Origin: Sclerodactyla briareus
Taxonomy: Eukaryota; Echinodermata; Holothuroidea; Dendrochirotida; Sclerodactylidae
NCBI GenBank assembly: GCA_026419785.1
Contig: JAODTK010005795.1
Location: 186,001-250,000, forward strand
DNA length: 64,000 nucleotides
Direction of reading: 5' to 3'
Made by a program: the position numbers and the translations under genes. Below are positions 36,770 through 48,014 of this stretch, piece by piece. The notes below the pieces were generated by a model. It was given only the letters and a program-made list of their open reading frames with translations, was not told where the DNA came from and searched no databases. Each line of letters opens with the position of its first letter. Position 1 is the first letter of the stretch.

Positions 36770-37480
36770 ACAGTGGCCTATGTGCTCTTGAGAGTGGATT
36801 AAGAATACGACGCGGTTCGGTGTAATACAGATGGGTCAAAACTTGATGGAGCTACAGCTAGAGTACTGTTCAACTCTGTGTCAGTGAGGACTCACTCCAT
36901 CGGAACACTTGAGACGTTTCCAAGCAGAGGTCTAGCCATATCAATGTAGCTTAAGAAACTGTTTGAGTAAGGATCCGGAAAGGAACATCGTAATCCTGTC
37001 TGATAGTCAGGCTGCTATTGAGGCGAATAAGAAGCAATAGGAACAGTCCGCGATCTGCTGTTGTGCTATGTAGGTAGGCTATGGATACTGCGGATAAATT
37101 GGCTGAACATGGGGTCGGAGATATAGACTGAGCGGCCTGAGGCCTTCGTCCTGTCCCTATGCTAGTTGTCTTGGAGAAGAAATCAAGGACTGGTCCATGA
37201 AAAAATGGAAAGGCTTCATGGCTGATAGAGGAGGGCTGTGTGAGGAACGAAGGAATAGTAGGGTTGGGCCTCAGCCACCTAGCAAAAAAACTTCTGTGTA
37301 GCAGGAATCAATTAAAAGCTGGTGTACAGGTCCTCACAGGACACTGTAATCTTCAGAGAAAACCCGGTACAAACCATGGGCGAGCACAGGAAGCAAAACT
37401 TGCCCGAAATGTGGATTTGAAAGAGGAAACCACGATCACATGAGAGGTATTTCCTTTTTATCAGCTATTGGAAAGGAATG
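36770..37480 (+). mobile_element. Non-LTR retrotransposon RNase H and Cys-rich tail, inactive
   Basis: Frame pieces give the RNase H order: NTDGSKLDGAT (36824), a SIGTLETF block and a broken FQAEV (36910-36935), DPERNIVILSDSQAAIEA (36972-37025), and ADKLAEHGVGD (37088-37120). Downstream come VLTGHCNLQR (37330-37360) and CPKCGFE (37401-37421), like the Cys-rich region following RNase H in I/Jockey-type LINEs. Stops and frame changes separate the pieces. The upstream RT is not recognisable because repeat T abuts at about 36665. RNase H identity is firm; the clade is uncertain. Confidence 0.7.
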
Positions 37481-37589
37481 TCCGAAAATTACCCAAACTA
37501 TCACCATCCGAAATGTGGTAGGAGCTATCTATATAAATAAACTGGTTGTACTTGGGCAGGACAGCCAGAAAGGACATCTCACAGAGGAT

Positions 37590-37800
37590 GTGACTTGGAA
37601 GGCGTCCAACATTTATGAAAACCCCAATGCCCCTTCACTTCAAGGACCATTACATTAACTTTGAATAAAATCAATTGAGGCTTATGCGAGATTGCATTTC
37701 CAGGGCGGTACCCGTGTGTGACTATCTCATAAAATGGGCCCTCAGGGGTCGTTGACCCAAGCAAAAAGACAGACAGACAGAATGACATGGGGATCACAAT
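37590..37800 (+). repeat. Fragment of the GGGCC-rich repeat
   Basis: Carries 'CAAGGACCATTACATTAA', 'ATAAAATGGGCCCTCAGGG' and a GACAGACAGACAGAATGACATGGG tail, matching the order of the 34-35.4 kb array. Confidence 0.55.
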
Positions 37801-38580
37801 AGATCAACTAAACAGAAGTCTACATCATTGGGTGGGGTCGAGTATTGTGTTAACAAGCTACAATATCAAGTTTTCACCAACTTTCTCATTTCCCCAAAAC
37901 TGCAACCAGTCCACACCAAAAACAGTAGGGTTTTGTTATCCCAGACAAAGCAAATTTCAGCTTGATTGGCAAAGCATTCTGGACTTATCCTCTTCAGATG
38001 TTCAGACCTCTAATGATCTTTACCTGACCCCAAAACATAGGGATCATGTACTCATGGAAATGAGCCCAACCCTACCAAGTAGGGCTAATCATCCCCCACG
38101 GTTGGTCAAGTTATGCCCCTTCACAAGCTGCAATTGCCAAAAATATCAATTTTCCCATTTTTTTCTCCAAGATGGACCATGGTCGTACCAAAATCATTAG
38201 GGTGCTTGTATCCCATAAGAAAGATACACACCGGATTTCAACTTGATTGGATAACATTCTGAACTGTCCTCTTCACAAAGATTTTCAGACTTTGGACCTC
38301 TAATACTTCAGATGACCTTTGACCTGACCAAAAACAATAGGGAACGGGTACTCAGATGGGTACCAAGGTTCCAAGGTATAAAAAATGATCGTATTCATGT
38401 ATCCCATAAGAAAGCTGCGGTTACCAAATTTCAGCTTGATTGGGAAGGATCATTTGGATTGGTAGGCAAAGATTTTAAACATTAAAACTTTCAGACACAT
38501 TGTGAAGAACCCAAAGGTATGAGCTTGAATAATCTGGGTGGGGTTGAAGTATTGGTGCCACCAGAGGCAGGTGTCACATA
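37800..38580 (+). repeat. Repeat T, second array
   Basis: Two to three diverged units with 'TGTGTTAACAAGCTAC', 'CACCAAAAACAGTAGGGTT', 'TTTCAGCTTGATTGG' and 'GATTTTCAGACTTTGGACCTC'. A perfect DR1 (TGACCTTTGACCT) is at 38313-38325. Confidence 0.7.
38313..38325 (-). promoter_or_regulatory. Perfect DR1 (AGGTCAAAGGTCA)
   Basis: Same 13-mer as in the units at 22775 and 23085, conserved although the surrounding unit is diverged. Confidence 0.4.
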
Positions 38581-38589
38581 ATCCTACTT

Positions 38590-39720
38590 GCACACACGCA
38601 TATGATACTTTAATTAAGATATACATTTACACAACATCATACATGCATGATATAAAATACATGCAAATACACTGTCCCGCCTATATAGTTTTTCTTAATC
38701 GTCAGAATTAAAAGCCCAGTAAAGAACAACTTTGCAAATAACTTCCAGGAGGGAAAAAGTACTACACTCCACTCCTAACACAAGCTTCGCAAATATCCTC
38801 CCGCCCTCCATATACCCCCCCCCCCCCACCCCCCACCAAGTATGGCACAATAGAAAAAAAAGGATGACTTGATATTGATTGGGTTAGTACAGTGGCAGTA
38901 GCTTATTTAAGTTGCAACCACATAGCGCAATGAAGATGAACTTGTGTTTCAAGCCATACAGGGACTATGGAGTAACTGATTCGCTCATTTACAGACATGA
39001 CGTCTCATACATCTCAGGGTGGATACTTGAGGAGGAAAAAGCAACACCTTCGAGGGAGTAACAAGTCGGACTGGGTCCTCACGATATTCTTTGATCAATT
39101 TTAAAACCGATTAATAATAGATAATCAAATTCATCTTGCATTTGCTCTGGTAGGTGATTGAATGTATTACGGAGAGCTTACTCACAATTCTCCGATACTT
39201 AGATGTCTCACACATCATACAGCGGCGTTTCCGTGCACGTGGCCGGACGGACGGGCGGGCGTCTAAAATCGCTCATCTTTTTTTCAATGGATCCCCGTTT
39301 CCATGCACTCGGCGACTGGCTGTGCGTTTTTTCGAATCGTTCCATGTATCAATTTTTTCGCGTTTTCTGCTTGGTATTTCGTCATCGATTTCCGGGGATT
39401 CCCTGCAATCTTACCGGCTTGTAGCCCGATAATGAGAGTAGAGAACATTTTATGTTCAAATATGTTCCAACACCATTCAAGACTGTTTCAACACTAGGAT
39501 GAGATTTTATACAGATTGTCCCTATTTTTAACAACCTCCAGACACCTATTTGAACACATATTTTCCCGTGTTTAAAAACCATTGATAGCAAGTATTGCTA
39601 ATTAAAATCTCCAAAACCTGTCCATTTTGAATTTTTTGATAGTGGCCGTAATCGTTGACATTAGGAATTGTTTTTCAGAATAAACACCGTGTTTTAGTTT
39701 AAACAATAGTATGCGTCCGA
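38590..39720. other. No supported gene
   Basis: A C-run lies at 38817-38832. A GGACGGACGGGCGGGCG segment at 39243-39260 is the only GC-rich patch. No exon was recognised. Confidence 0.4.
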
Positions 39721-39726
39721 TGTTCG

Positions 39727-39778
39727 ATAAATAATAATAATAATAATAATAATTATAATAATAATAATAATAATAAAA
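39727..39778 (+). repeat. (AAT)n microsatellite
   Basis: About 50 bases of AAT/ATA repeats, with one imperfect unit. Confidence 0.95.
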
Positions 39779-39844
39779 TACAAGTAGGCTACATCGGTTC
39801 TTATAAGCGCATATACACACTAAAGTGAGAAGGTTGCGTGACTC

Positions 39845-39926
39845 AGAAAACGCCCGCCCCCCGCCCGCTTGCATGACACGGTCCCTCGCGTTGTCCGCGT
39901 GCCCGCCCGCCAGCCCGCCGGCTGTC
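39845..39926 (+). promoter_or_regulatory. Short CpG-rich, GC-box-rich island
   Basis: GCCCGCCCCCCGCCCGC near 39848 and GCCCGCCCGCCAGCCCGCCG at 39901-39920 lie just upstream of an ATG in good context (GTCATGG, 39927). GC content is far above the neighbourhood. This is what a TATA-less promoter and 5' UTR would look like. No transcript evidence. Confidence 0.4.
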
Positions 39927-40012
39927 ATGGAAACGCGGCTCAAGGCTGACTGGCTGAGGGTGGAAGACATTGATTATAACGTTTTCAGTGGTGGCGCACT
40001 GCAAGCAATCTT
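39927..40012 (+). CDS. Possible first coding exon, unidentified gene
   Basis: From the ATG at 39927 the frame reads METRLKADWLRVEDIDYN and then VFSGGALQAI, ending at a good splice donor (TT|GTGAGG, donor at 40013). The peptide looks natural (mixed acidic and hydrophobic, no low complexity) and begins within the CpG-rich island, as first exons often do. An upstream in-frame ATG at about 39876 exists but gives a Pro/Ala-rich translation of the GC island, so I prefer 39927. I do not recognise the protein and could not find its next exon. Confidence 0.35.
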
Positions 40013-40019
40013 GTGAGGT

Positions 40020-41930
40020 TTGGATATGAAGCAGCAGTTTATTGTGAACATCAGCGTATTTAACGGCAAGACCACACCTTTGAGGGTGTCAAGGACAAAC
40101 CCTAGTCTTGCCCCCCCGAGGCAGGTCTCACACATTAGAGGCACGCTGAATTTGAATTAGGTATATTTAGGTGCTTTGAAAACAAATTAGATCATAATTT
40201 GAAGATTTGATTGTTATATACTCCTGTAGTATCACCAAGGTATAAAAATAGAAAAAGAAAAAAGATGTTCGCCTCTCCATTGCCCGTCATTCCCCTTTCT
40301 CTTTTTTCAACGCAGGAGGAATCATGGGCGGCACATATTGGTTTATGCCATGGACAATCATTAGCACACGAATTTTATCCATTGAATTTGGTGGGATGAT
40401 GATTGAAACAGGTTCGGACGATCTCGGCATGCCCTCAACCAATTTCCCAGGCCATGCGCCATGGGCCTAAAGCTAACACATTGATTGGTTCTTGAGGAAA
40501 ACCGAGGCCGGGCAAAGGTAGCTCAGCTGGTCTTGATCCTACTCCTGCTGTTTGAATGCTCCACTGATCTGTCTGGAGAGTACAATGGGGTTGCCAGTTC
40601 CAAATATGTAGCCTTGGCGGAAAATGGGAATAACAGGGTAAATAGAGGGGAAACAAGATTAAAACTAACTATATTAACACCCATGGATTGATGTTAAAAC
40701 CACTGGTAATACCCCACACACTGGCATGCAAAGATATCAGGTCAGATATTCTTCTGCATTTGTCAATTGTATGGGACGCATCCCTACACCCCACACAGGG
40801 TGAGTCATTGTATCCCCCCCCCTCACATTCTTTTGAAGGGGGATTTTTGAAATCCAGTGGGGGTTCTGAGATCAGCGAATGTTGGTACCATACATACCGC
40901 CAAATGGCCACATTGCCAGTTTTCAACAATTGTGAAGGGTGTGCGCTAAGGTTACATACAGCCTCCCTCTTGGCACAAGTTTGTCTCCCTGATTCCCTCT
41001 CTCCAAAGATTCATTGAAAACTATCGCCTACACAAGTTACACTGTAGTTACACGAGGCAGTGGGTACATGGGGATAGCGCCACCCCTTGGCATACAGTTC
41101 CGCTTCCCATAGCTTAAATTGTCAGACTGGACGCTGAAAGGGCACCCCTTAACGCAAATTTTTATGGATAGTGAATGTTCTTTCCAGGCAAAATTGAATT
41201 TTGTTGATGAAATAAGAAAACAACAATTTTATTTTTCAAGGGCGGTACTATAAATTCCCACAAGGTAGCCAGCAGTGAATTTTGTACCATGACACATGGC
41301 TATTATAGAATTTGCACAAAGCACCATTCTACCAAATCATGTCAATCAAAGTATGGAGTGCATGGCTTTGTAGTAACATAAATATGTTTTAAAAATGTCA
41401 TGCAGTGTTACAATGTCTGATCCAGTAATAGGTATGCATAGGTTGGGCCTGATAACCAACATTGTGAATGGTGGAAAAACAGTGCAAATTTTCAGTTCCT
41501 AATGTGGAAGCCGTATGGGAATTTTCCACATATAAATTATTTTGTGCGGGATTATTAGTTTGTGGGCGAGATCGTGCAATCCCGCACCTAAGCGTAAAAC
41601 ACTGTTCCATTCCTATAGTTGATCTCACCACATTGCTGCTTCTTCTTGCATGATTTTTTTCTGATGAGCAGGAAGTGGTCTGTATTTCATCTTGTTTTGA
41701 CACAGCTGTACTTCTCACAGAATAGAGTATCGATAAGCATCAAGCGATGAAATCCAGCTCTGAGCATCGACTGCCCCTATTGGTGATAGCTGTCATTCAG
41801 GACTGTTTGTTGTTCTTCTTGAGCGCCTTCGTACGGATACCTGATGCCTGGTCATGAGTACGTGGTCACTGACAGCCTCAGGCACCATACCCACCACAGC
41901 ACTCTGAAACAGGGGCATAGATATTATATA
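40020..41930. other. No supported exon
   Basis: Could be intron of the gene starting at 39927. Open frames at 40485-40691 and 40688-41017 resemble no family, though the first begins after a plausible AG acceptor at 40520. Confidence 0.3.
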
Positions 41931-41939
41931 TTATATCAC

Positions 41940-42150
41940 CAAAATTGTATGCAAAAAGAGTTCCGCCCTGGAAAAGTTACATGTATTAAAACGAGCTGAC
42001 ATGGCCAAAATATCAATGTTTAATAATTTCTTCTATCATTTTTTTTTCTCAAATAACGACCACTTCCACCAAAAAACATAAAGTTCCTGTCCCTATTAAT
42101 CCTGTCCCATAAGAAGTTTCATACCAAATTTTACCTTGAATCAGATGGCC
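41940..42150 (+). repeat. Repeat T fragment, left of SINE
   Basis: 'CATGGCCAAAATATCAATG', 'CCACCAAAAAACATAAAGTTCCTGT' and 'CCCATAAGAAGTTTCATACCAAATTTT' follow the order of repeat T. Sequence resembling the continuation resumes at 42645-42760, after the SINE. Confidence 0.5.
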
Positions 42151-42164
42151 TTGGATATATTGTG

Positions 42165-42640
42165 TCAGATGAGCGAAGAATGGAAACAGTGACACTTTTA
42201 CAGCAAAATAGTCCGGGTTCGAATTCCAGGCGGTCACCAGACGATTTTCCTAGGGGACAATTGCAATTGAGATGGGCGGGTCTTGGTCGCCACTTCATGG
42301 GGTCCGATGTGTTACAGGGATTTTTGGGGTCACTGGGATTTGTTACGGGCTCTTTGCGATAAGTCTCATCTGTCGGCGGTGAGCAGGCACGTTGCACTTC
42401 CGTCTCAGGTTCTGAGGAAGTGGTCGGTCTGGAGTTCACTGATAGATCCTTTAGGCACGTAAAATGGCGATACCGGAGGGCAGGGGGGATTGTTTACCAC
42501 CCTGCCTCATATATCTGAGCACTAGTCGAGAAGAGAAGGGGAGTTATCGCCGGTGCTCATCCACGATCAATACGGCCAGGGGTCTAGATGAGCCTTAGGT
42601 GGCTTCCTGAACCGTAGAAATAAAACAAAATCAAATTGTA
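42165..42640 (+). repeat. SINE copy 2 (tRNA-derived)
   Basis: A pol III B-box-like GGGTTCGAATTCCAG lies at 42215. The body has GTCGGCGGTGAGCAG, GTGGTCGGTCTGGAGTTC, ATCTGAGCACTAGTCGAGA and GGTGCTCATCCACGATCAA. The end GGCTTCCTGAACCGTAGAAA is followed by an imperfect AAATCAAA tail. It matches 51325-51800 along its whole length. Confidence 0.75.
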
Positions 42641-42644
42641 TGGG

Positions 42645-42765
42645 ACAAGATTTGCAAGGAAGCTGCCATACCAAATTTCAAACTGATTGGACTAGGCACT
42701 CTGGACTGAATGGGTTTCCCGATTTGACTTTTGTTGACCTCAGATAAGGCTGACCTGAACCATGG
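42645..42765 (+). repeat. Repeat T fragment, right of SINE
   Basis: 'AAGCTGCCATACCAAATTTC', 'GATTGGACTAGGCACTCTGGACT' and 'TTGACCTCAGATAAGGCTGACCTGA' match repeat T, suggesting the SINE inserted into a T copy. Confidence 0.5.
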
Positions 42766-43059
42766 TCCTTATGAGGACCAGTATGATAAGAATGCAAGCA
42801 CGCTTCTACCAGGGCATGAGCTTCAATTAGAAAGATGGATATGGACATGGATTGGACAAGTCTCAATCAGACCTATTCACATTGGTATCAGTGACACTTT
42901 GTATGCAACATTATCCAGAGTTATCAATGGGCAGCGCGTTCCCCTAGGTAGCTGCACTTGCATGGACAAGGTCTTGGTCGTCAGATGATGGTTACATGTT
43001 AATGCAGTGGCTTGGTTCCAGGGACATTCTGGAATACTTGCGATGAGTTCTATTCAGTC

Positions 43060-43240
43060 AGCTGTGAGCAGGACAGTTGGATATGACTCTTCCACTCCTC
43101 CAGGATCGGGAAGCAGTAGATCCTGACTTCAGATCATCCTTTCAGATTTGGAGATGTGGAATAGTGGTCCCGAGAGGTAAGGTTTGGGGTTGATTAAAGA
43201 CCCTGCCTCATATCAACCAAAGGACTAGTCCAACGTCCAG
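43060..43240 (+). repeat. SINE copy 3, diverged
   Basis: 'AGTCAGCTGTGAGCA', 'CTCCAGGATCGGGA', 'CCCTGCCTCATATCA' and 'GGACTAGTCCA' follow the order of the SINE body at 12.3 kb and 42.2 kb, with much drift. Confidence 0.4.
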
Positions 43241-43669
43241 AGTAATAAATGGCACAATGGGGACTTCTCGTTTCTCTGAATAATGGACCAAACTTCGAGT
43301 CCAAAAATCACTTTTTTTAATAGATAATCTTACAGTTGTCTGGATGACAGCTCATGTCAGCTCTCATGAATCTTTCCCAGACAAGCACATATCCTGGGTT
43401 GCCAGACTCATTCCTGGGAATCTTTACACACCCGTGCTAGATAAGGTCTGCCTCCATCTCCCATGGGTTGCAGTACCAGCAATCTGCATTTCAGTTCATC
43501 ACCGCCCAATTCCCAATTATCAATATTTCAACCGTCCATAACAGTGAGGAACATTTCTTCTGCCAAATTACACAATATTCCCACTGGTGTATTTCCACAT
43601 TCCTCAAACCGACTAGTCAACAAGGAACAAGTCATTCCCCTCATTCTCCTAATGGTCCTATCGAGACCA

Positions 43670-44065
43670 ACGTGTTCTATGAGAGACTCATGCAACTGAC
43701 CACATGGAGCATATAAAGTCTTGGTATGGCAACCTTACTGAGTTGAACTCCCATCGCACCAGAGGAGGAATGCTTTCAGAATGGAAATTCATGGTGCATT
43801 TTTAGTACTTGGGTGCATTTCGACCATTTGAGCTCATTACTGTAGCCTGCCTGAATGTATGCACATGTTTATGTATGAGAGAACGCAAGCAAACTGATGA
43901 CATGGAGCAATTGAAAGTCTCTGTATGGCCAGCCTTATGATGGTTGAACCCCCTCCCCACATCCAGAGGAGATGCTTTCAGAATGGAACTCATGGTGCAT
44001 TTCTTAGTATTTGGGTGCATTTAGACCATTTGAGCTCATTACTGTAGCCTGCCTGAATGTTCTGG
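43670..44065 (+). repeat. Two-copy tandem duplication, period about 197 bp
   Basis: ACATGGAGCA (43701 and 43899), ATGCTTTCAGAATGGAA, CATGGTGCATTT and GGGTGCATTTCGACCATTTGAGCTCATTACTGTAGCCTGCCTGAATG (landmark only) occur in both copies. Confidence 0.8.
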
Positions 44066-44069
44066 CAAT

Positions 44070-45290
44070 GTTCAAAACTTGGGACAGGTACACTCGTTCT
44101 GTAACAAACTTGAACAGCATCTTCCAGAATTCTAGCCCATCGAGTGTGGTGGGGGTTTCAATGCCTTTGACGCTGGGCAGCTTGACCCCATGTTGGATCG
44201 GACAAATGTTGTTATTTAAAAAAGTTATAGGAGAATGCTTCTCAAGCAACTGTAAATGCCTAGAAACGGCATCAAAGCATGTCCAATATGAAAAGATATT
44301 GACAACACAAACCTGTAATTGGGCAGGAAGCAGCCAAAGAGTCCTGCATCTCAGTGCCGACCGTAGCCAGGGCGGAGCTGACTAGGAGGCGCCGTGGGAC
44401 GGTTAGGGAAATACGGCGGATCTTGCTCGCTTGGAAACAACCAAGTAGGCAAAAAAACACCGCCTGGCAGGGAACAAATCAAAATTGTGTGATATTCCAT
44501 GTGGGTGGGATACAACGTTCTTGAAATTTTCCGGATTACAAAAAAACAGCTATTCAACATGTGTGGTGTGTTTTAATGGAGCATCAGTGTGGAGATAGCT
44601 GTATGGAGAAGGTATGGAAAAAGTTTAAGTAGGATCAAACAACTCAAACCCCTAGAAGGAGGCAGTTGACTGATTAGTATTTGCCACATGTGCATAGCTG
44701 GATAGATAGATTATTTTAAATTCCAATGCTAAGGTGGCATTTGCAAATTGGCAACATTTGATGACATCATATCTAACAATTTTACAGAGAAGGTTGAGAA
44801 ATAAATCTTTCCCTTATAATTGGTAGATATGCATCATGAAAGGTGCCAGTTTGCCAAAAATCACCAAATTACATGAAATTTGAGGGAAGCATATTCTCCC
44901 CAACCGGATATGCCTATAAACCTGGACAAGTGATATTGGAATTATTTTTTATTCTCTTTAACATTATAACACAAAAGAGTATCTATTCGGCGGTGGAAAT
45001 TTGCCTTAATGAAACATCAACACAGTGTCAGTAGTGTCACCTTGCCACCTGTGATTTATATTCCCCCTCTTGACACCATTAGCATCGATTTGTAAACAAA
45101 ATACAGGACCGCATGTATGTATAATAAGATTCCGAAACTGATAGACAAGTGTCACTCCGTAAACTTCGAGGCTTAAGACCCATAGCAGCCTAAAAAAATA
45201 GTCCAAACCAATTGTGTAGCAATTTGGGAAGTTAATATGGAAAACATGGCATTTATGCTGTCTATAGGTTCGGTAAACTGACTACCATAT
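44070..45290. other. No supported gene
   Basis: The plus-strand open frame through 44385 starts within the duplication and shows no known domain. Confidence 0.35.
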
Positions 45291-45296
45291 TATAAG

Positions 45297-45517
45297 ATCT
45301 AGTTGTCGATAACTGCTCATTGGGGGAGCATTCGGCGGATGTGACACAGTTAAATCAAATGTTGTCAAAAAATCTCAATCTCCTCCAGAGATCAATGGTT
45401 CAATTTGTAACGCACGTTTCGACGGTAAATATCAGTGAAGTACACAAGTTGTTTCAATTTGAAAATGTCGATACAAGAAGCATTTATGAGCCACTCTTCG
45501 AAGAAAATTGCACCTAA
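45297..45517 (+). CDS. Unrecognised open frame, possibly a terminal exon
   Basis: An open frame of 73 codons with natural-looking composition, including QLNQMLSKNLNLLQRS, VHKLFQFENVDTRS and IYEPLFEENCT, ending at TAA. A pyrimidine-rich CTCCTCCAG acceptor-like site at about 45380-45388 lies inside it, so the true exon may begin at 45389. No family recognised. A perfect 8-bp hairpin lies 26 bases after the stop. Confidence 0.25.
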
Positions 45518-45543
45518 CAAACAGAAAAGTCTCAGACAAACAG

Positions 45544-45562
45544 TAGGCTTTCAAAAAGCCTA
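45544..45562 (+). other. Perfect short hairpin
   Basis: TAGGCTTT (45544-45551), CAA loop, AAAGCCTA (45555-45562). It superficially resembles a histone 3' stem-loop, but the loop is three bases, not four, and the sequence does not match. Confidence 0.5.
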
Positions 45563-45569
45563 ACTATCT

Positions 45570-46530
45570 TTCTCCCCCGAAAAAGGGTTTTATCCAATCT
45601 TTTTAACGGGGTTCCTCTTAATGTTACGTGTCATTCCTTTCATTATCGTCTGGTTGTGAGTGCCATAGAGGAACAATCGCGGTGATGGCCATATATATGT
45701 TACTATTCATGGTGACATACCACATGTGTGTGCCTGGCCCCCCCAGAATTCTATATAACCTCTGAAGCTTTCAGTGTTTCTTTTTTATAAGTCAGTTTTA
45801 GTCTCCGAAATAGTCGAGAGATATGCAAATGCATAGTGAATAATGTGAAGAGAATACCAGAGCGGAACCGTTGAGAGTCATGATAGATGTAGCCCCCATA
45901 TATTTTTAGGGAGTGAGTCCACTTAGTGGAGCTTATGATGGAGAAGGCATCAGTTGAGACCCAGGACTGAGTGAGTTCACGTCAAGGGAATCATCAAATC
46001 ATGTACATTGACGGAATACTTAGATGACTGGACAATGAACCATTAGAAGGCCAGTTGTTTCTACTCTTCCCAATCACAAAATAATCCAGTGAATGCACAT
46101 CCAGGTTTATTAGCTCCTCGCAAAGAGCCTCTCGCCAGCATTGTGGTCTAGCTCGGGGGCAAAGTAGGAATCTATGGAAGACAATAGGAATTTCAGCAGT
46201 TAAAATGGATTTTTCTAGCGTGTTCTGTGAGAAAAAGCCACGTTCTAGTCAGATTGTCACGAGAAAGATGCAAAAATGAGCGGAGACAACATATTAAATT
46301 TTGAGCGGGAATTACACAGAGAGTGGGAAGATATTTAAATTTACAAGTTTTTCCAATTCATGCTACAGTGGACAAAAAATTGCCCCTGAAGTATCCCAGC
46401 ATGCATCAAAACGAACCACAGTGCACCGCAACATTGCTATTTGCGAAAAGGTCTATGGAACGCGAAAACGGCCCAATTTATTTGGCGATGGCCAATCAAT
46501 CGTCAGTGAAAATTGAACACCGCCGCACAT
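45570..46530. other. No supported gene
   Basis: Nothing coding recognised. An octamer-like ATGCAAAT is at about 45823. Confidence 0.35.
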
Positions 46531-46554
46531 GAGTTTTTACAGTTGTCGAATGAT

Positions 46555-46800
46555 GAAATACATCGTCGAATATCATCCATCATCGTCACATGGCAATTTA
46601 CATCACACACAATTAGGATTAGCATTGCCACATGCCAGTTTACCTCACATAGAGGGAAAATATCATTACCACATTGTGGTCGTACATCGTCACCTATTAC
46701 TTTATCATTGTTGCCACCTGACATCTACTCATAGTCTCATCGCCACATTCGAATTTACGTCACTCCCTATTTGTCGCCAAATAACGTTGCCATTCTCGCG
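46555..46800 (-). repeat. Degenerate short tandem repeat, period about 40 bp
   Basis: Words like CATCGTCACATGGCAATTTAC, GCCACATGCCAGTTTACCTCAC and GCCACATTCGAATTTACGTCAC recur. The minus-strand translation repeats VNWHVA-like motifs as a result. Confidence 0.45.
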
Positions 46801-46809
46801 TTCCAAAAG

Positions 46810-47470
46810 ATTCAGCATTGTGACTCACTATTTACTGCAAGTTACCCGCTGTGAGTCAATGACCATGACCCACATTTGACTGACTTGTGCCCATAGTAAA
46901 GCTCTGTGACTATTCATTCGGGGAGAGTGTTTCACCTCTGAGTCACTTTTGATTGACATGACCCACATTTGACTGACCATGCCCTGGGTATTGGACGATG
47001 CCTCGCAATTAACACTGCTATTTCCTAGAGAAGGTCCCCAGCTAACATCAGTGCCTATTCATTCAAGCACTAGTTCTTGTGGTGGTGGGGGGGGGGAGGG
47101 GGTATGGGTAGTGGTGTGGTGCTCCCCTGAAGACGGGTTGGGTAAGAGAATTAGGCATCTCACCTGTACGATGAACCCTTGAAGAATACTCAGAGTGCAG
47201 CGACCGAGAGAAGTAATCCATGTAGGCCTGAAACAAAAAATGTAACTGACTGCAGCAGAGGTATTAAGTAAAACAATGTTCACCACTATGGCACAAAAAT
47301 ACAGTTGAATGCTCCCAACAATTTTATCCCTGTAAATCTAAGCCTCAGTACAGTACCAATTCAATCATAAGGAATCCTCCTCTCAATTTTATAAACTTGG
47401 TACTGATTCAGAGGAACACAAAGTCAAATATGAATAAATAACAAAATTGACTCCTTGTAATGAACCATAG
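46810..47470. other. No supported gene
   Basis: 'GACCCACATTTGACTGAC' is repeated at about 46867 and 46961. A G-run lies at 47086-47102. Confidence 0.4.
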
Positions 47471-47472
47471 AA

Positions 47473-48012
47473 AAATTGAAGGACAACTGCAGGATGAATT
47501 ATGAAGAGGCTAAAAGTTTTTTCTTTATGAAGTTACAGTCATTTGAAGTTTGGTGCATTGGTATTGGTGCAAGATCAAAAAGGACCCATCATGCAATAAT
47601 ATTTGATGTCATACTTGCACAATCCTGCAAACAATCTGTTTTCTATTGACATTCACATATTATTTGCACTTCAAAAAACATTTATTTTCGGGAGCGGCTT
47701 GCTGTATGGATGGTAGGTGTTGATGTTACTTTAGTGAGAGAAAGACAACAGAACTCCTGCTAAATGTTGACTTATTCAACAAAATGAAACAGAGAATAAC
47801 ATGACATACTTTCGGGTTGTCCATGTGTGACTTCATGCGTCATTGTGCAATTTGTAATTCTCCCCAATTTCTCGCTACCTAATTGAGCGCAAACTTTGAA
47901 GGCCAATAATCCACATAGGAACATCGTATTGAAATGGGGCTTGGACCTGTAGATACAGTTTTCCATTCTCCACCATATAAACTCTGTTGTATACAAGCCT
48001 GCAGTTGTTCTC
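47473..48012. mobile_element. MITE-like element with short terminal inverted repeats
   Basis: The left end GGACAACTGCAGG (47481-47493) is the inverted complement of the right end CCTGCAGTTGTTC (47998-48010), with one mismatch. The element is about 530 bp and non-coding. A long homologous copy in the opposite orientation lies at 55345-55800, which supports mobility. A clear target-site duplication could not be fixed because the outer borders are uncertain. Confidence 0.5.
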
Positions 48013-48014
48013 TG

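Noticed and set aside
40485..40691. Second exon of the gene starting at 39927
   Set aside because: The acceptor-like AG is weak and the peptide is not recognisably related; not enough to join them.
45544..45562. Histone-type 3' stem-loop
   Set aside because: The loop has three bases and the stem does not match the histone consensus; the preceding frame is not a histone.
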